Notes: generated by a model not told the origin, from the sequence alone. A stretch of 64,000 bases of DNA from Aeromonas diversa CDC 2478-85 (GCF_000819805.1 NZ_CDCE01000017.1:1-64000); one strand, 5' to 3'; counted from the first letter of the stretch, positions 16,942-25,952 are shown. Translations and numbers: made by a program.

Positions 16942-18450
16942 ATGTCATTAGCTGTGGTTTACAGCCGGGCCAGCCTGGGTGTCGAGGCACCGCTGGTTAC
17001 GGTTGAGGTCCACCTCTCGAACGGCTTGCCGGCTTTCAACATCGTCGGGTTGCCCGAAACGTCGGTGAAGGAGTCGCGGGATCGGGTGCGCAGCGCCCTG
17101 CTCAACGGTAACTTCGAGTTTCCCGCCAGGCGCATCACGGTCAATCTGGCTCCGGCGGATCTGCCCAAGGAAGGGGGCCGCTTCGATCTGGCTATCGCCC
17201 TCGGAATCTTGGCTGCTTCACAGCAAATTCCCGCAAAAAACCTGCTCGATCACGAATTTTTAGGGGAGCTCGCCCTGACCGGTGAGCTGCGTCCCGTGCT
17301 CGGGGTGCTGCCGGCCGTACTGGCCTGCCGCGCCGCCGGCCGCACCCTGGTGGTGGCGTGTGGCAACGGAGAGGAAGCCGCTCTGATCCGCGATGCCAAG
17401 GTGCGCTGCGCCCATCAGCTGCTGGCGGTCACTGCCTGGCTGTCGGGCCAGCTCGAGCTCCCTTTCCCGCAGCCCTGTGAGGAGCCTGTTGCCGGGGAGG
17501 GGCCAGACCTGCTGGATGTGATCGGCCAGGCCCAGGCCAAGCGGGCGCTGGAGATCGCCGCCGCCGGTAGCCACCACCTGCTGTTTATCGGGCCGCCCGG
17601 TACCGGCAAGAGCATGCTGGCGAGCCGGTTGCCCGGCATTCTGCCCCCCTTGAGCGAAGCCGAGGCGCAAGAGAGCGCGGCCATCCACTCCATCGGCGGT
17701 CAGCGTAGGCCCAGCTGGCACCGGCGGCCCTTTCGGACGCCCCATCACAGCGCCTCGGCGGTGGCGCTGGTTGGGGGTGGCAGCGATCCCAGACCTGGCG
17801 AGATCTCGCTGGCCCATAACGGGGTGCTGTTTCTGGATGAGTTGCCCGAGTTCGAGCGCAAGGTGCTCGACAACCTGCGCGAGCCCCTCGAAACTGGCCA
17901 CATCACCATCAGCCGTGCCGCCCGCCAGGTGGATTTTCCCGCCCGTTTCCAGCTGGTGGCTGCCATGAATCCGAGTCCCTGCGGCCACTACGGGGATGGC
18001 CAGACCCGCTCCACTCCGGATCAGATCCTGCGCTATCTGGGGCGCCTCTCCGGCCCGTTTCTCGATCGTTTCGACCTGACGGTGGAGGTCCCCCTGCTGC
18101 CCAAGGGGAGCCTCAGCGGCACCCCGGAGCGGGGGGAGAGCAGTGCCGCAGTTCGTGAGCGGGTGTGGGCGGCAAGGGCGCGCATGCAGGCTCGGGCCGG
18201 TAAGCTAAATCAACGGCTAGATAGCCGAGAGATCGACGAGTTTTGCCGCTTATCACAGCACGATGCCGACTTTCTTGAGGGCGCGATCCAGAAGCTTGGA
18301 CTCAGCATTCGGGCCTGGCATCGGATCCTGCGGGTGGCGCGCACCATTGCCGATCTGGCCGGTGACGAGGCCATCACGCGCCGTCATCTGGTGGAGGCGC
18401 TCGGCTATCGCGCCATGGACCGCTTCTTGTTACGTCTTCGTAACACATAG
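16942..18450 (+). CDS. comM: YifB/ComM-family Mg-chelatase-like AAA+ ATPase
   Basis: The 502-residue protein has an N-terminal Lon-protease-like ChlI domain (about 20-150), an AAA+ core with Walker A GPPGTGKS at about 217-224 and LFLDELPEFERKVLDNLREPLE as Walker B region, and a C-terminal Mg-chelatase lid. In Vibrio, ComM is a hexameric helicase that promotes branch migration in natural transformation; E. coli calls it YifB. I start at MSLAVVYSRA, the family N terminus, rather than the in-frame ATG nine codons upstream. It is divergent from the ilv operon, as in many gammaproteobacteria. Confidence 0.93.
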   Translation: MSLAVVYSRASLGVEAPLVTVEVHLSNGLPAFNIVGLPETSVKESRDRVRSALLNGNFEFPARRITVNLAPADLPKEGGRFDLAIALGILAASQQIPAKNLLDHEFLGELALTGELRPVLGVLPAVLACRAAGRTLVVACGNGEEAALIRDAKVRCAHQLLAVTAWLSGQLELPFPQPCEEPVAGEGPDLLDVIGQAQAKRALEIAAAGSHHLLFIGPPGTGKSMLASRLPGILPPLSEAEAQESAAIHSIGGQRRPSWHRRPFRTPHHSASAVALVGGGSDPRPGEISLAHNGVLFLDELPEFERKVLDNLREPLETGHITISRAARQVDFPARFQLVAAMNPSPCGHYGDGQTRSTPDQILRYLGRLSGPFLDRFDLTVEVPLLPKGSLSGTPERGESSAAVRERVWAARARMQARAGKLNQRLDSREIDEFCRLSQHDADFLEGAIQKLGLSIRAWHRILRVARTIADLAGDEAITRRHLVEALGYRAMDRFLLRLRNT

Positions 18451-18494
18451 GCGGGGAGGGATTCGGCTGGTATCATGGCCAGGTCTGACCAGCC

Positions 18495-19409
18495 ATGAAC
18501 CGGGAGTCCGTGATGCCATCCAAACCGCTTGAGCGCCTGCGTGGCGCCTTCTCGACCCTGCTCATCTTCATTAACACCCTGTTCTGGTTTGTGCCTATCT
18601 TCGTCCTCGGTCTGGTCAAGCTGTTGCTGCCACTGCGGAGGTTTAGAGCAGCCTGTAACCGCATTACCGATGGTTGTGCCACCTGCTGGATAGGCTTTAA
18701 CAATCTGGTGCAAAAATACCTGTGTGGCACCCATATGGACGTGGTCGGAGTGGACAAAGTGACCCCGAACGAGTGGTATATGGTGATTGCCAATCACCAG
18801 TCTTGGGTCGATATTCTGGTACTCCAGAAGGTGTTTAATCGTAAAATCCCCTTTCTGAAGTTTTTTCTGAAGAAAGAGCTGATTTGGGTCCCTTTTCTCG
18901 GATTGGCATGGTGGGCGCTGGATTTCCCCTTCATGCGGCGATATTCGCGTAAATTCCTGGAAAAACACCCGCATCTGAGGGGAAAAGACATAGACACGAC
19001 CCGCAAGGCGTGTGCCCGGTTTCGCGATAAACCAGTGAGTGTGATGAACTTTGTCGAAGGAACCCGCTTCACCCTGGCCAAGCATCAGAGACAGGTCTCT
19101 CCCTATCGACACCTGCTGACACCCAGGGCCGGCGGCATTGCCTTCACGCTGGCTGCCATGGGGGATCAGCTGCACAAGCTGGTGGATGTCACCATCTGCT
19201 ACCCGGGCGGCATACCCAGTTTCTGGGACTACATGTGCGGCCGTCTGAGAGAGGTGCGGGTCACGGTGCGAGTGCTGCCTATCGACAGGAGGTTGATAGG
19301 CGATTATTTCAACAACCCCGAGTTTCAACAGACGTTTCAGCAGTGGCTCAATGGCCTGTGGTCGGAGAAGGATCAAACCCTGGCCCGCCTGAGCGCACCT
19401 GGACAGTAA
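18495..19409 (+). CDS. YihG-like lysophospholipid acyltransferase (first of tandem pair)
   Basis: The 304-residue protein has an N-terminal membrane segment (about 20-48) and the PlsC acyltransferase motifs: HQSWVD at 101-106 (HX4D catalytic motif) and NFVEGTR at 185-191. E. coli YihG is the closest family I recognise; it makes lysophospholipid-derived acyl transfers at the inner membrane. A second Met six codons later is an alternative start. The next gene starts eight bases downstream and encodes a close paralogue, so the two are probably cotranscribed. Confidence 0.88.
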   Translation: MNRESVMPSKPLERLRGAFSTLLIFINTLFWFVPIFVLGLVKLLLPLRRFRAACNRITDGCATCWIGFNNLVQKYLCGTHMDVVGVDKVTPNEWYMVIANHQSWVDILVLQKVFNRKIPFLKFFLKKELIWVPFLGLAWWALDFPFMRRYSRKFLEKHPHLRGKDIDTTRKACARFRDKPVSVMNFVEGTRFTLAKHQRQVSPYRHLLTPRAGGIAFTLAAMGDQLHKLVDVTICYPGGIPSFWDYMCGRLREVRVTVRVLPIDRRLIGDYFNNPEFQQTFQQWLNGLWSEKDQTLARLSAPGQ

Positions 19410-19416
19410 GAGAATC

Positions 19417-20349
19417 ATGCTCACTTTTTTGCCCGGCCCGCTTATGTTTCTGCTCAGCGCCTTGCTGACCATCACCCAGACCGCGTTCTGGGCGACCCTT
19501 ATCCTCTGTTTTTCCCTGTTCAAGTTGCTGCCGATCCCGCTCCTGTCGGCGCTGTGCAGCCGCATCAATAACCTGCTGATGCGGGGCTGGCTGGAGTGCA
19601 ACACCCTCATCATGGGTCTCACCAACCGCATCGAGTGGGAAATCGAGGACAACACACGGCTACGTCAGGAGGGATGGTATCTGGTGGTGTGCAACCACCT
19701 GAGCTGGACCGACATCGTCGTGCTCGGCCATCTGTTTCGCGGGCTCATCCCGGTGCCCAAGTTCTTCATGAAGCACGAACTCATCTATATTCCGCTGCTG
19801 GGGCTCGCTTGCTGGGGGCTCGACATGCCCTTTATGCGTCGCTATTCGCGAGAGTTCCTGTTGCGTAACCCCCACCTGCGTGGCAAGGATATCGAGACCA
19901 CCCGCAGCGCCTGCGAGAAGTTTCGCCATATTCCTACCACCGTCATCAACTTCGTCGAGGGGACCCGTTTCACCGAGGCCAAGCGTGAACGGAGCCGATC
20001 CCCTTATCGCCGCCTGATGGCGCCCAAGGCGGCCGGGCTAGCCTTCACCCTGGCGGCCATGGGGGAGCAGTTCGACAAGATGATCAACGTGACCCTGAGC
20101 TACCCGGACAACCGCGAGACACCGTTCAAGGACTTTATGATGGGGCGTATGACCCGGATCCGGGTGCATATCGAGGAGCTACCCATCGAGGGCGCCATGG
20201 TCGGGGACTATTTCAACGACAAGCAGTTCAAGCGTGGTTTCCAGCAGTGGCTCAACGCCCTGTGGGCAGAGAAAGAGGCGCGCCTCGCCAGCTGGGAGGC
20301 GCAGCCTGCTCAGGAGGCGGTCAACAGGGAAGCCAGCTCGCCGAGCTGA
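19417..20349 (+). CDS. yihG: YihG-like lysophospholipid acyltransferase (second of tandem pair)
   Basis: The 310-residue paralogue of the preceding gene has an N-terminal hydrophobic helix (about 8-45), HLSWTD at 94-99, and NFVEGTR at 178-184. It resembles E. coli YihG more closely than its neighbour does (for example ACWGLDMPFMRRYSREFLLR and LSYPDNR). The pair probably arose by tandem duplication and may differ in acyl-chain or head-group preference. Its 3' end overlaps the convergent DUF523 gene by 40 bases. Confidence 0.9.
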   Translation: MLTFLPGPLMFLLSALLTITQTAFWATLILCFSLFKLLPIPLLSALCSRINNLLMRGWLECNTLIMGLTNRIEWEIEDNTRLRQEGWYLVVCNHLSWTDIVVLGHLFRGLIPVPKFFMKHELIYIPLLGLACWGLDMPFMRRYSREFLLRNPHLRGKDIETTRSACEKFRHIPTTVINFVEGTRFTEAKRERSRSPYRRLMAPKAAGLAFTLAAMGEQFDKMINVTLSYPDNRETPFKDFMMGRMTRIRVHIEELPIEGAMVGDYFNDKQFKRGFQQWLNALWAEKEARLASWEAQPAQEAVNREASSPS

Positions 20350-20762
20350 TCTTCGGAAAAGACCGCGATGCCATGGCGGCGCAGCAGGGACGCCGTCTTG
20401 CCCTCGCCCGGCAGTGAGATACCGTCGAAGCGGCCGCTATAGATGCGGCCGCTGCCACAGGAGGGGCTCCCCTCCTTGAGCAGGGCAACCCGGATTCCTT
20501 CACGCTGGCACAGGGCCAGCGCCAGCTCGGCCCCGCGGTCAAACTCGGCGGTGACGTCGAGGCCCGCCTCGGTCACCACCCGCTCGCCGCGGCGTTCGGC
20601 CGGCGGACGCGGGGTCGGTAAGCCGCCGGCCACCTCGGGACAGAAAGGCAGCAAGACCCTCTCTGCCCCGAGCCGGCTCAGCCAGTCGCTCACCAGCCCC
20701 TTGCTGCGTCCGTCGTAGCGCACCGGCATGCCGAGCAGGCAGGCACTGACCAGAATCTTCAT
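20310..20762 (-). CDS. DUF523-family protein
   Basis: The 150-residue protein has the family N terminus MKILVSACLLGMPVRYDG and the conserved Cys motif LLKEGSPSCGSGRIYSG, plus LPFCPEVAGGLPTPR in between. Several conserved cysteines suggest a metal or iron-sulfur site; function is unknown. I start at the Met whose codon overlaps the stop of the upstream NrtR gene by four bases, so it is coupled to that regulator. Its 3' end overlaps the tail of the opposite-strand acyltransferase gene. Confidence 0.88.
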   Translation of the reverse strand: MKILVSACLLGMPVRYDGRSKGLVSDWLSRLGAERVLLPFCPEVAGGLPTPRPPAERRGERVVTEAGLDVTAEFDRGAELALALCQREGIRVALLKEGSPSCGSGRIYSGRFDGISLPGEGKTASLLRRHGIAVFSEDQLGELASLLTAS

Positions 20763-21400
20763 CCCTCTGCTCCATTCATCACCTGATCGAACAGGACGCA
20801 GGAGGGGGCTTCGATGCGGTAGAGGATCGCCGGCCTCTGTTTGCCAGTGCGCTTGCGGCCGGTGTCGCACAGGATCTCGGCGCGGTGAATGCGCTTGCGA
20901 AAGGCTGCCGTGTTCATGGGGGTCTGCAAGATGATCTCATAGGCCCGCTGTAGCTCGGAGAGGGTGAACTCCTCACCCAGCAGATGCACCGGCAGCGTGC
21001 TGTAGCGGCTCTTGACCCGCAGCCGCTCGAGGGCGCGGGCGACCAGTTGTATGTGATCGAAGGCCAGCCGCAGGGCCGGCAGACTCTGGAGGGGGTACCA
21101 CTGGCCTCGAGCAAGGTCAGTGGTGGGAGGCACCAGGCAGAGATAGACCAGGGTGGTGGACCAACCGCGCGGGTCTCGCTCGCGGCTACCCAGGCTGCAC
21201 ACCTGCTCACGGTAGCTGTCACCCAGGCTCCACTCGGCCAGCAGGCGGTCGAGGGCGGTTTCGAGATCCCGATCGCGCTCTTCGTCGATCCGCAGGGCCG
21301 GCAGTTGCAGTGAGCCCTCGAACGGCGGGCGCTCGCGCCGCTCGAGGAGCAACTCGATCTGCTCCTCCCGCAGCCGCAGTACCACCACATCCAGACTCAT
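20759..21400 (-). CDS. nrtR: NrtR-family repressor of NAD metabolism (Nudix-like)
   Basis: The 213-residue protein has an N-terminal Nudix-fold domain (about 1-140) that should bind ADP-ribose but lacks an intact hydrolase Nudix box. A C-terminal winged helix follows (about 150-213, FTLSELQRAYEIILQTPMNTAAFRKRI), which is the NrtR layout. Context agrees: it is divergent from the NAD-salvage genes pncA and pncB. An in-frame Met three codons upstream (21409) is an alternative start; the longer open frame beyond it crosses into pncA and is not real. Confidence 0.88.
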   Translation of the reverse strand: MSLDVVVLRLREEQIELLLERRERPPFEGSLQLPALRIDEERDRDLETALDRLLAEWSLGDSYREQVCSLGSRERDPRGWSTTLVYLCLVPPTTDLARGQWYPLQSLPALRLAFDHIQLVARALERLRVKSRYSTLPVHLLGEEFTLSELQRAYEIILQTPMNTAAFRKRIHRAEILCDTGRKRTGKQRPAILYRIEAPSCVLFDQVMNGAEG

Positions 21401-21446
21401 CCTCGGCATCTCGCTCGCTCCGCTCGCCTTCCATAAGTGTTTGGTA

Positions 21447-21468
21447 GATAATATCACACGGATAATAT
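21447..21468. promoter_or_regulatory. Candidate NrtR operator between nrtR and pncA
   Basis: GATAATAT occurs twice, at 21447-21454 and 21461-21468, 14 bases apart, in the 85-base divergent promoter region. The region is AT-rich against a GC-rich background. The arrangement is a direct repeat, not the palindrome reported for several NrtR sites, so the assignment is tentative. Confidence 0.4.
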
Positions 21469-21485
21469 GTATTGCAGGAGCGAAC

Positions 21486-22121
21486 ATGGGAATCATCGCC
21501 AGTCTGGACATCGATGCGCAGAAGGGGTTTACCCCGCTCTGTCCGCAGGAGCTGCCGGTACCGGGAGGTGACGAGATAGCGGCGGCACTCAATGCCCAGG
21601 CCACCCTGGCGGCCCTGCGCATCGGCAGTAAGGACGCCCATCCGGTCAACGCCAGCTGGGTGGTGAAGAGCCCGAGCGAGATGTTGCTGCCCCTCAGTCT
21701 GCCCAATGCGGACCTCACCTGGCCGGCCCACTGCGTGCCCGGCACCCATGGCTTCGAACTGCTCGACGGCTTGCCGGCCCCCATCGATTACGACTTCTTC
21801 GTCTGGAAGGGGGTCGAGCCGGATCTGCATCCCTATGGCGCCTGTTACCACGATCTGGCGGAGCGGCGCAGCACCGGGTTGCTGGAGTTCTTGCAGGTGC
21901 GCGGGGTGGATACGGTGATCGTCGGCGGGCTGGCCACCGACTACTGTGTCAAGACCAGTGCACTGCAACTGCGCCGTGCCGGCCTTCGCGTCATCCTCCA
22001 TCTGGCGGCCTGTCGTGGCATCGCTCCTGATACAGTCTCAACGGCCCTGGTCGCCATGGCCGAGGCGGGGATCGAGCTGGCCGCCGATCTGCACGAAGTT
22101 CGTCGTCTTCTGGGGTGTTGA
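21486..22121 (+). CDS. pncA: Nicotinamidase
   Basis: It hydrolyses nicotinamide to nicotinate in NAD salvage. The 211-residue isochorismatase-fold protein shows the catalytic triad: Asp10 in SLDIDAQKGF, Lys108 in FVWKGVEPD and Cys154 in TDYCVKTSAL. Metal ligands are suggested by DAHPVNASW at 50-58. The ATG follows AGGAG by six bases; an earlier TTG in frame lies in the operator region and is unlikely. pncB starts one base after its stop codon. Confidence 0.95.
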   Translation: MGIIASLDIDAQKGFTPLCPQELPVPGGDEIAAALNAQATLAALRIGSKDAHPVNASWVVKSPSEMLLPLSLPNADLTWPAHCVPGTHGFELLDGLPAPIDYDFFVWKGVEPDLHPYGACYHDLAERRSTGLLEFLQVRGVDTVIVGGLATDYCVKTSALQLRRAGLRVILHLAACRGIAPDTVSTALVAMAEAGIELAADLHEVRRLLGC

Positions 22122-22122
22122 T

Positions 22123-23298
22123 ATGCCGATCCTGGAGAGTTTGCTCGACACCGATGCCTACAAGCTGCACATGCAGCAGGCGGTGTTTCACCACTACCCG
22201 GATGCGGAGGTGGTGGCCGAGTTCCACAGCCGCAACGACGAGGATCTGCTGCCCCTGATGGGCCAGATCGAGGAGCAGCTGCGCCAGGCCGGCCGGTTGC
22301 GCCTCTCTGCTGAAGAGGCGCGCTATCTGGCCCAGCGCCCCTTCCTCAGTCAGGACTACATCGAGCACCTGAGCCACAAGCCGCTGGACGCCTCCCTGCT
22401 CGAGGTGCACGAGCGGGAGGGGCAGCTGGCGGTACGGGTCAGCGGCCTCTGGCAGGATGTGATCCTGTGGGAGATCCCGATCCTCGCCATCATCAGCGAG
22501 ATGCGTAACCGCTTCCGCTATCCCCAGCTCGGGGTGGGGGAGGCCATCACGCGACTCGATCAGAAGCTCGATTGGCTCAGTAGCGAGCTCAGCACCGAGG
22601 AGATGGCCGAGTTCAGTCTGGTGGACTTCGGCACCCGGCGCCGCTTCTCTCGTGCCGTGCAGGAGGCCGTCGTCACCCGCCTGCGGGAGCGGCTACCGGC
22701 GTTTCGCGGCACCAGCAACTATCGGCTGGCCCACCGTCTCGGCTTGCCGGCCGTCGGTACCCAGGCACACGAGTGGTTCCAGGCGCACCAGCAGCTCGGC
22801 TTTCCCCTGGCGCAGAGCCAGCGGGCGGCACTGCTCACCTGGCTCGACGAGTTTGACGACCACCTCGGCATCGCCCTGACCGACTGCATCACCATGGATG
22901 CCTTCCTGCGCGACTTCGACTTCGAGCTGGCCAGCCGTTATCAGGGGTTGCGCCACGACTCGGGAGATCCCATCGTCTGGGGAGAGAAGGCGATCGCTCA
23001 CTATCAGCGTCTCGGCATCGATCCTGGTGGCAAGACCCTGGTCTTCTCCGACGGGCTCGATCTGCCGCGGGCAGTGGCCCTCTTCCGCCACTTCCGTGGC
23101 CGTATCAACACCAGCTTCGGTATCGGTACCCAGCTGACCTGCGATCTGCCCGGGGTCTCCCCCATGAACATCGTCTTCAAGCTGGTGGAGTGCAACGGTG
23201 GCCCTGTGGCCAAGATCTCCGACAGCGCCGGCAAGACCCTCTGTCGAGATGCCGATTTTATCCACCGTCTGCGACAGGCGTTTCAACTCTCCTTATGA
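22123..23298 (+). CDS. pncB: Nicotinate phosphoribosyltransferase
   Basis: It makes nicotinate mononucleotide from nicotinate and PRPP, directly following pncA in the pathway. The 391-residue length fits E. coli PncB (400). The family N terminus LLDTDAYKLHMQQAVFHHYP, the VDFGTRRRFS motif and the phosphate-binding GLRHDSGDP region are visible. The in-frame extension into pncA is not real. A rho-independent terminator follows within five bases. Confidence 0.96.
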   Translation: MPILESLLDTDAYKLHMQQAVFHHYPDAEVVAEFHSRNDEDLLPLMGQIEEQLRQAGRLRLSAEEARYLAQRPFLSQDYIEHLSHKPLDASLLEVHEREGQLAVRVSGLWQDVILWEIPILAIISEMRNRFRYPQLGVGEAITRLDQKLDWLSSELSTEEMAEFSLVDFGTRRRFSRAVQEAVVTRLRERLPAFRGTSNYRLAHRLGLPAVGTQAHEWFQAHQQLGFPLAQSQRAALLTWLDEFDDHLGIALTDCITMDAFLRDFDFELASRYQGLRHDSGDPIVWGEKAIAHYQRLGIDPGGKTLVFSDGLDLPRAVALFRHFRGRINTSFGIGTQLTCDLPGVSPMNIVFKLVECNGGPVAKISDSAGKTLCRDADFIHRLRQAFQLSL

Positions 23299-23302
23299 AA
23301 TA

Positions 23303-23328
23303 AGCCCGGCCATGCCGGGTTTATTTTT
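23303..23328 (+). terminator. Terminator of the pncAB operon
   Basis: The stem CCCGGC / GCCGGG, extended by flanking A-T pairs around a CAT loop, is followed by TTTATTTTTAT. Confidence 0.9.
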
Positions 23329-23479
23329 ATCACCGCTACGTCGATTTAATTAATCCAGAAAACGATTGCCGTTAATTAGCCGTCATCATGTATATAGTTA
23401 ATAAGTTTTAATGCGAAGTGGTCAGGTTTTTTACTATCGAGTTTTATGAATGTTTGTGCAAGTTTAAATAAATGTGGCT

Positions 23480-23495
23480 TGTGATTAAATTGATG
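23480..23495 (+). promoter_or_regulatory. Possible CRP site (weaker) upstream of nupC
   Basis: TGTGATTAAATTGATG keeps the left half (TGTGA) of the CRP palindrome, but the right half is degenerate. It lies about 97 bases upstream of a better match. Confidence 0.3.
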
Positions 23496-23576
23496 AAATT
23501 AAATGATTTTTTGTTTTGTATTCAAGCGAAGCTAAAAACGTTTTTATTATTTTTGTACGGTGACTTTATATTTGTT

Positions 23577-23592
23577 TGTGACGGCTGTCAGA
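23577..23592 (+). promoter_or_regulatory. CRP-like site upstream of nupC
   Basis: TGTGACGGCTGTCAGA matches the CRP consensus TGTGA-N6-TCACA at nine of ten key positions. It lies 66 bases before the nupC start. In E. coli nupC is under CRP and CytR control, which makes the match plausible. Confidence 0.5.
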
Positions 23593-23657
23593 TTTTTTAT
23601 TTATTCCACAGATATCATTCCGGCGGTCAAAACTACAACTCACAGGCAATTCAGGAT

Positions 23658-24863
23658 ATGCAATACCTTCACTTCGTATTGGGGCTGGCTCTCGTGCTGG
23701 CTCTCTCGTTGGCGATGAACCGCCATGGTTGGCGCAAGATCAAGGCGCGTTACATCATCCAGTTGCTGGTGGTCGAGCTGGCGCTGGCCTGGTTTATGCT
23801 GAACTCCTCGGTGGGGTTGGCCATCATAGGCGGATTCGCCGCCGGCTTCAGCAAGCTGCTGGAGTTTGCCAAACAGGGGACCGACTTCGTATTCGGCGGC
23901 CTGATGAACGAGGGGGCCTTCAGCTTCTTCCTCATGGTGCTGATGCCCATCGTCTTCATCTCTGTGCTGATCGGCATCCTCCAGTACATTCGCCTGCTGC
24001 CCCTCATCATTCGTGGCATCGGCACAGTGCTGGCCAAGATCAACGGCATGGGCAAGCTGGAGTCTTTCAACGCCATCAGCTCCATGATCGTCGGCCAGTC
24101 CGAGAACTTCATCGCGCTCAAGAACATACTGCCGCACATGAACGAGAAGCAGATGTACACCCTGGCCGCGACCGCCATGTCCACCGTTTCCATGTCCATC
24201 GTCGGTGCCTACATGCAGATGATCGAGCCGCGCTACGTGGTGGCTGCGCTGATCCTCAACATGTTCAGCACCTTCATCGTGCTCTCCCTTATCAACCCCT
24301 ACGAGCCGGATAACTCGGTCACCGACGCCGAAGCGCTGTCCGAGGGTGACGAACACCATACCCCGAAGAAGGAGAACTTCTTCGAGATGCTGGGTGAGTA
24401 CATCATGGCCGGTTTCACCGTGGCGGTGATCGTGGGCGCCATGCTGGTCGGTTTCATCGCCCTGATCGCCATGATCAACTACCTGTTCGAGCTGGTGTTC
24501 GGCGTGAACTTCCAACACGTCATGGGCTACCTCTTCTACCCGATCGCCTGGATCATCGGCGTCCCGGCTGGTGAGGCTTTGCAAGCGGGTAGCGTGATGG
24601 CCACCAAGCTGGTGACCAACGAGTTCGTGGCCATGATGGATCTCGGCAAGATCGCCGCCGATCTCTCCCCGCGCACCGTCGGCATGCTCTCCGTCTTCAT
24701 GGTCTCGTTCGCCAACTTCAGCTCCATCGGCATCATCGCCGGTGCGGTGAAGGCGCTGAACGAGGAGAAGGGCAACATGGTTTCCCGCTTCGGCCTCAAG
24801 CTGGTGTATGGCTCCACCCTGGTGAGCCTGCTTTCCGCCATCATCGCCGGCGTGATGCTCTGA
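23658..24863 (+). CDS. nupC: NupC-family concentrative nucleoside transporter
   Basis: The 401-residue inner membrane proton-nucleoside symporter has about ten hydrophobic helices. Family motifs are [26 protein letters not shown] near residue 130, [17 protein letters not shown] near 175 and the C-terminal [26 protein letters not shown] start at [15 protein letters not shown], which aligns with the E. coli NupC N terminus; the ribosome site in front of it (AGGA) is poorly spaced. It stands alone with its own promoter region and terminator. Confidence 0.93.
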   Translation: MQYLHFVLGLALVLALSLAMNRHGWRKIKARYIIQLLVVELALAWFMLNSSVGLAIIGGFAAGFSKLLEFAKQGTDFVFGGLMNEGAFSFFLMVLMPIVFISVLIGILQYIRLLPLIIRGIGTVLAKINGMGKLESFNAISSMIVGQSENFIALKNILPHMNEKQMYTLAATAMSTVSMSIVGAYMQMIEPRYVVAALILNMFSTFIVLSLINPYEPDNSVTDAEALSEGDEHHTPKKENFFEMLGEYIMAGFTVAVIVGAMLVGFIALIAMINYLFELVFGVNFQHVMGYLFYPIAWIIGVPAGEALQAGSVMATKLVTNEFVAMMDLGKIAADLSPRTVGMLSVFMVSFANFSSIGIIAGAVKALNEEKGNMVSRFGLKLVYGSTLVSLLSAIIAGVML

Positions 24864-24887
24864 TCCTCTAGGTGCACCTGCACCCTT

Positions 24888-24916
24888 GGCCCCGGACCTA
24901 GGTCCGGGGCCTTTTT
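24888..24916 (+). terminator. Terminator of nupC
   Basis: An 11-bp stem, GGCCCCGGACC / GGTCCGGGGCC, is followed by TTTTTATT. It borders the convergent ydjM-like gene. Confidence 0.92.
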
Positions 24917-25409
24917 ATTGCAGCCAACCGCTCCACCAGCCATTGACGGCGAGCAGGGTCAGGCCGACCAGGGTCTCGGGCAGAGGGCCGTGGCGGGGTT
25001 GCAGCAGGGGCAGGGCGAAGCGACGACGCAGCGGCCATAGCAGGGGGATGCCGGCTGGGGTGAGCAGATCCCCGAGCAGGTGGCTGAGGTAGCCGAGCAG
25101 CAGGGCTTTTTTGACTCCCTCCGGCCCCCCGGGCAGGCTGGACTGCACCCCCCAGAGGACCAAACCGGTGGCGAGCAGGCTATGGGTGAAGCCCCGATGG
25201 CCAAACAGGCGAGCCAGTGGACGCGAGATAAAGGGGAGCCACTGGCCCAGCACAGACTTGGGGTGATCGAGATCTGGCAGCAGGCCGCCGAGCAGGGCCG
25301 CGGGTAGCAGTTGCCAGAGGGGGGCGTGATTCAGGGAGGGGAGGAGTTCAGTTTGGCGGACCAACAGGGTACAGCCGACGGCAAACAGCAGGTGCCCACG
25401 GGCAGTCAT
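24915..25409 (-). CDS. YdjM/DUF457-family membrane-bound metal-dependent hydrolase
   Basis: The 164-residue protein has three or four hydrophobic helices and the metal-ligand motifs of the family: MTARGHLLFA at the start, LLGGLLPDLDHPKSVLG near 50, LFGHRGFTHSLLA near 75 and GYLSHLLGDLLTPAGIPLLWP near 110. E. coli YdjM is the model and is linked to the SOS response; the substrate is unknown. I start at MTARGH, the family N terminus. Its 3' end touches the nupC terminator. Confidence 0.85.
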   Translation of the reverse strand: MTARGHLLFAVGCTLLVRQTELLPSLNHAPLWQLLPAALLGGLLPDLDHPKSVLGQWLPFISRPLARLFGHRGFTHSLLATGLVLWGVQSSLPGGPEGVKKALLLGYLSHLLGDLLTPAGIPLLWPLRRRFALPLLQPRHGPLPETLVGLTLLAVNGWWSGWLQ

Positions 25410-25499
25410 AAGGCGGATGAAACAGGCTTGAAACAGGGCGGCGTATGATAGCAGCCGCCCGCACCCTGTCACTCTCTTTCCAGAGGCAATTTGCCAGTC

Positions 25500-25952
25500 T
25501 CAGGAGAGCTTGCCCCGCTGCAGCCAACGGTCGAGGGCATTGGCAAAGCGTTGTCGGTCGGCCTGATTGAGAGGCGCCGGGCCACCGGTCTGCACCCCGG
25601 CCGAACGCAGCTCTTCCATGAAGTTACGCATGCCGAGGCGGGCCTTGATGGTCTCTTTGGTGTAGATCTCGCCGCGCGGGTTGAGTGCCTCGCCGCTGGC
25701 ATCGATCACCAGGTCGGCCAGCGGGATGTCGGCGGTGATCACCAGATCCCCCGGCACCACAGAGGTGGCGATCAGGTGGTCGGCCACGTCGAACCCCTTG
25801 GGCACCTGGCGGCTGGTGAGCCAGGGGGAGGGGGGCAGGCGCAGGGGGGCATTGGCGACAAAGACCGCGGCCATCGACGTGCGGTGGGCGGCACGATAGA
25901 TGATCTCTTTGATCACCACGGGACAGGCATCGGCATCGACCCAGATGGTCAT
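25500..25952 (-). CDS. yaiI: YaiI/YqxD (DUF188) family protein
   Basis: The 150-residue protein has the family start [21 protein letters not shown] and the motifs [23 protein letters not shown] and [24 protein letters not shown]. The fold is PIN-like with conserved Asp residues, so nuclease activity is possible, but the function is not established. A GGAG site precedes the ATG. It is a single gene divergent from zntB. Confidence 0.92.
   Translation of the reverse strand: MTIWVDADACPVVIKEIIYRAAHRTSMAAVFVANAPLRLPPSPWLTSRQVPKGFDVADHLIATSVVPGDLVITADIPLADLVIDASGEALNPRGEIYTKETIKARLGMRNFMEELRSAGVQTGGPAPLNQADRQRFANALDRWLQRGKLS

Larger units (their letters stand above)
23299..23657 (+). promoter_or_regulatory. 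AT-rich promoter region of nupC
   Basis: After the pncB terminator about 330 bases hold no gene and are strongly AT-rich compared with the surroundings. The open frame that runs from 23472 into nupC is unlike the NupC family and is most likely untranslated leader. The region holds two CRP-like boxes and long T-runs, consistent with a regulated promoter. Confidence 0.55.

Noticed and set aside
23472..23657. Longer NupC with about 62 extra N-terminal residues
   Set aside because: The extension is Phe/Leu/Lys-rich from AT-rich DNA and does not resemble the family. The family N terminus is at 23658.
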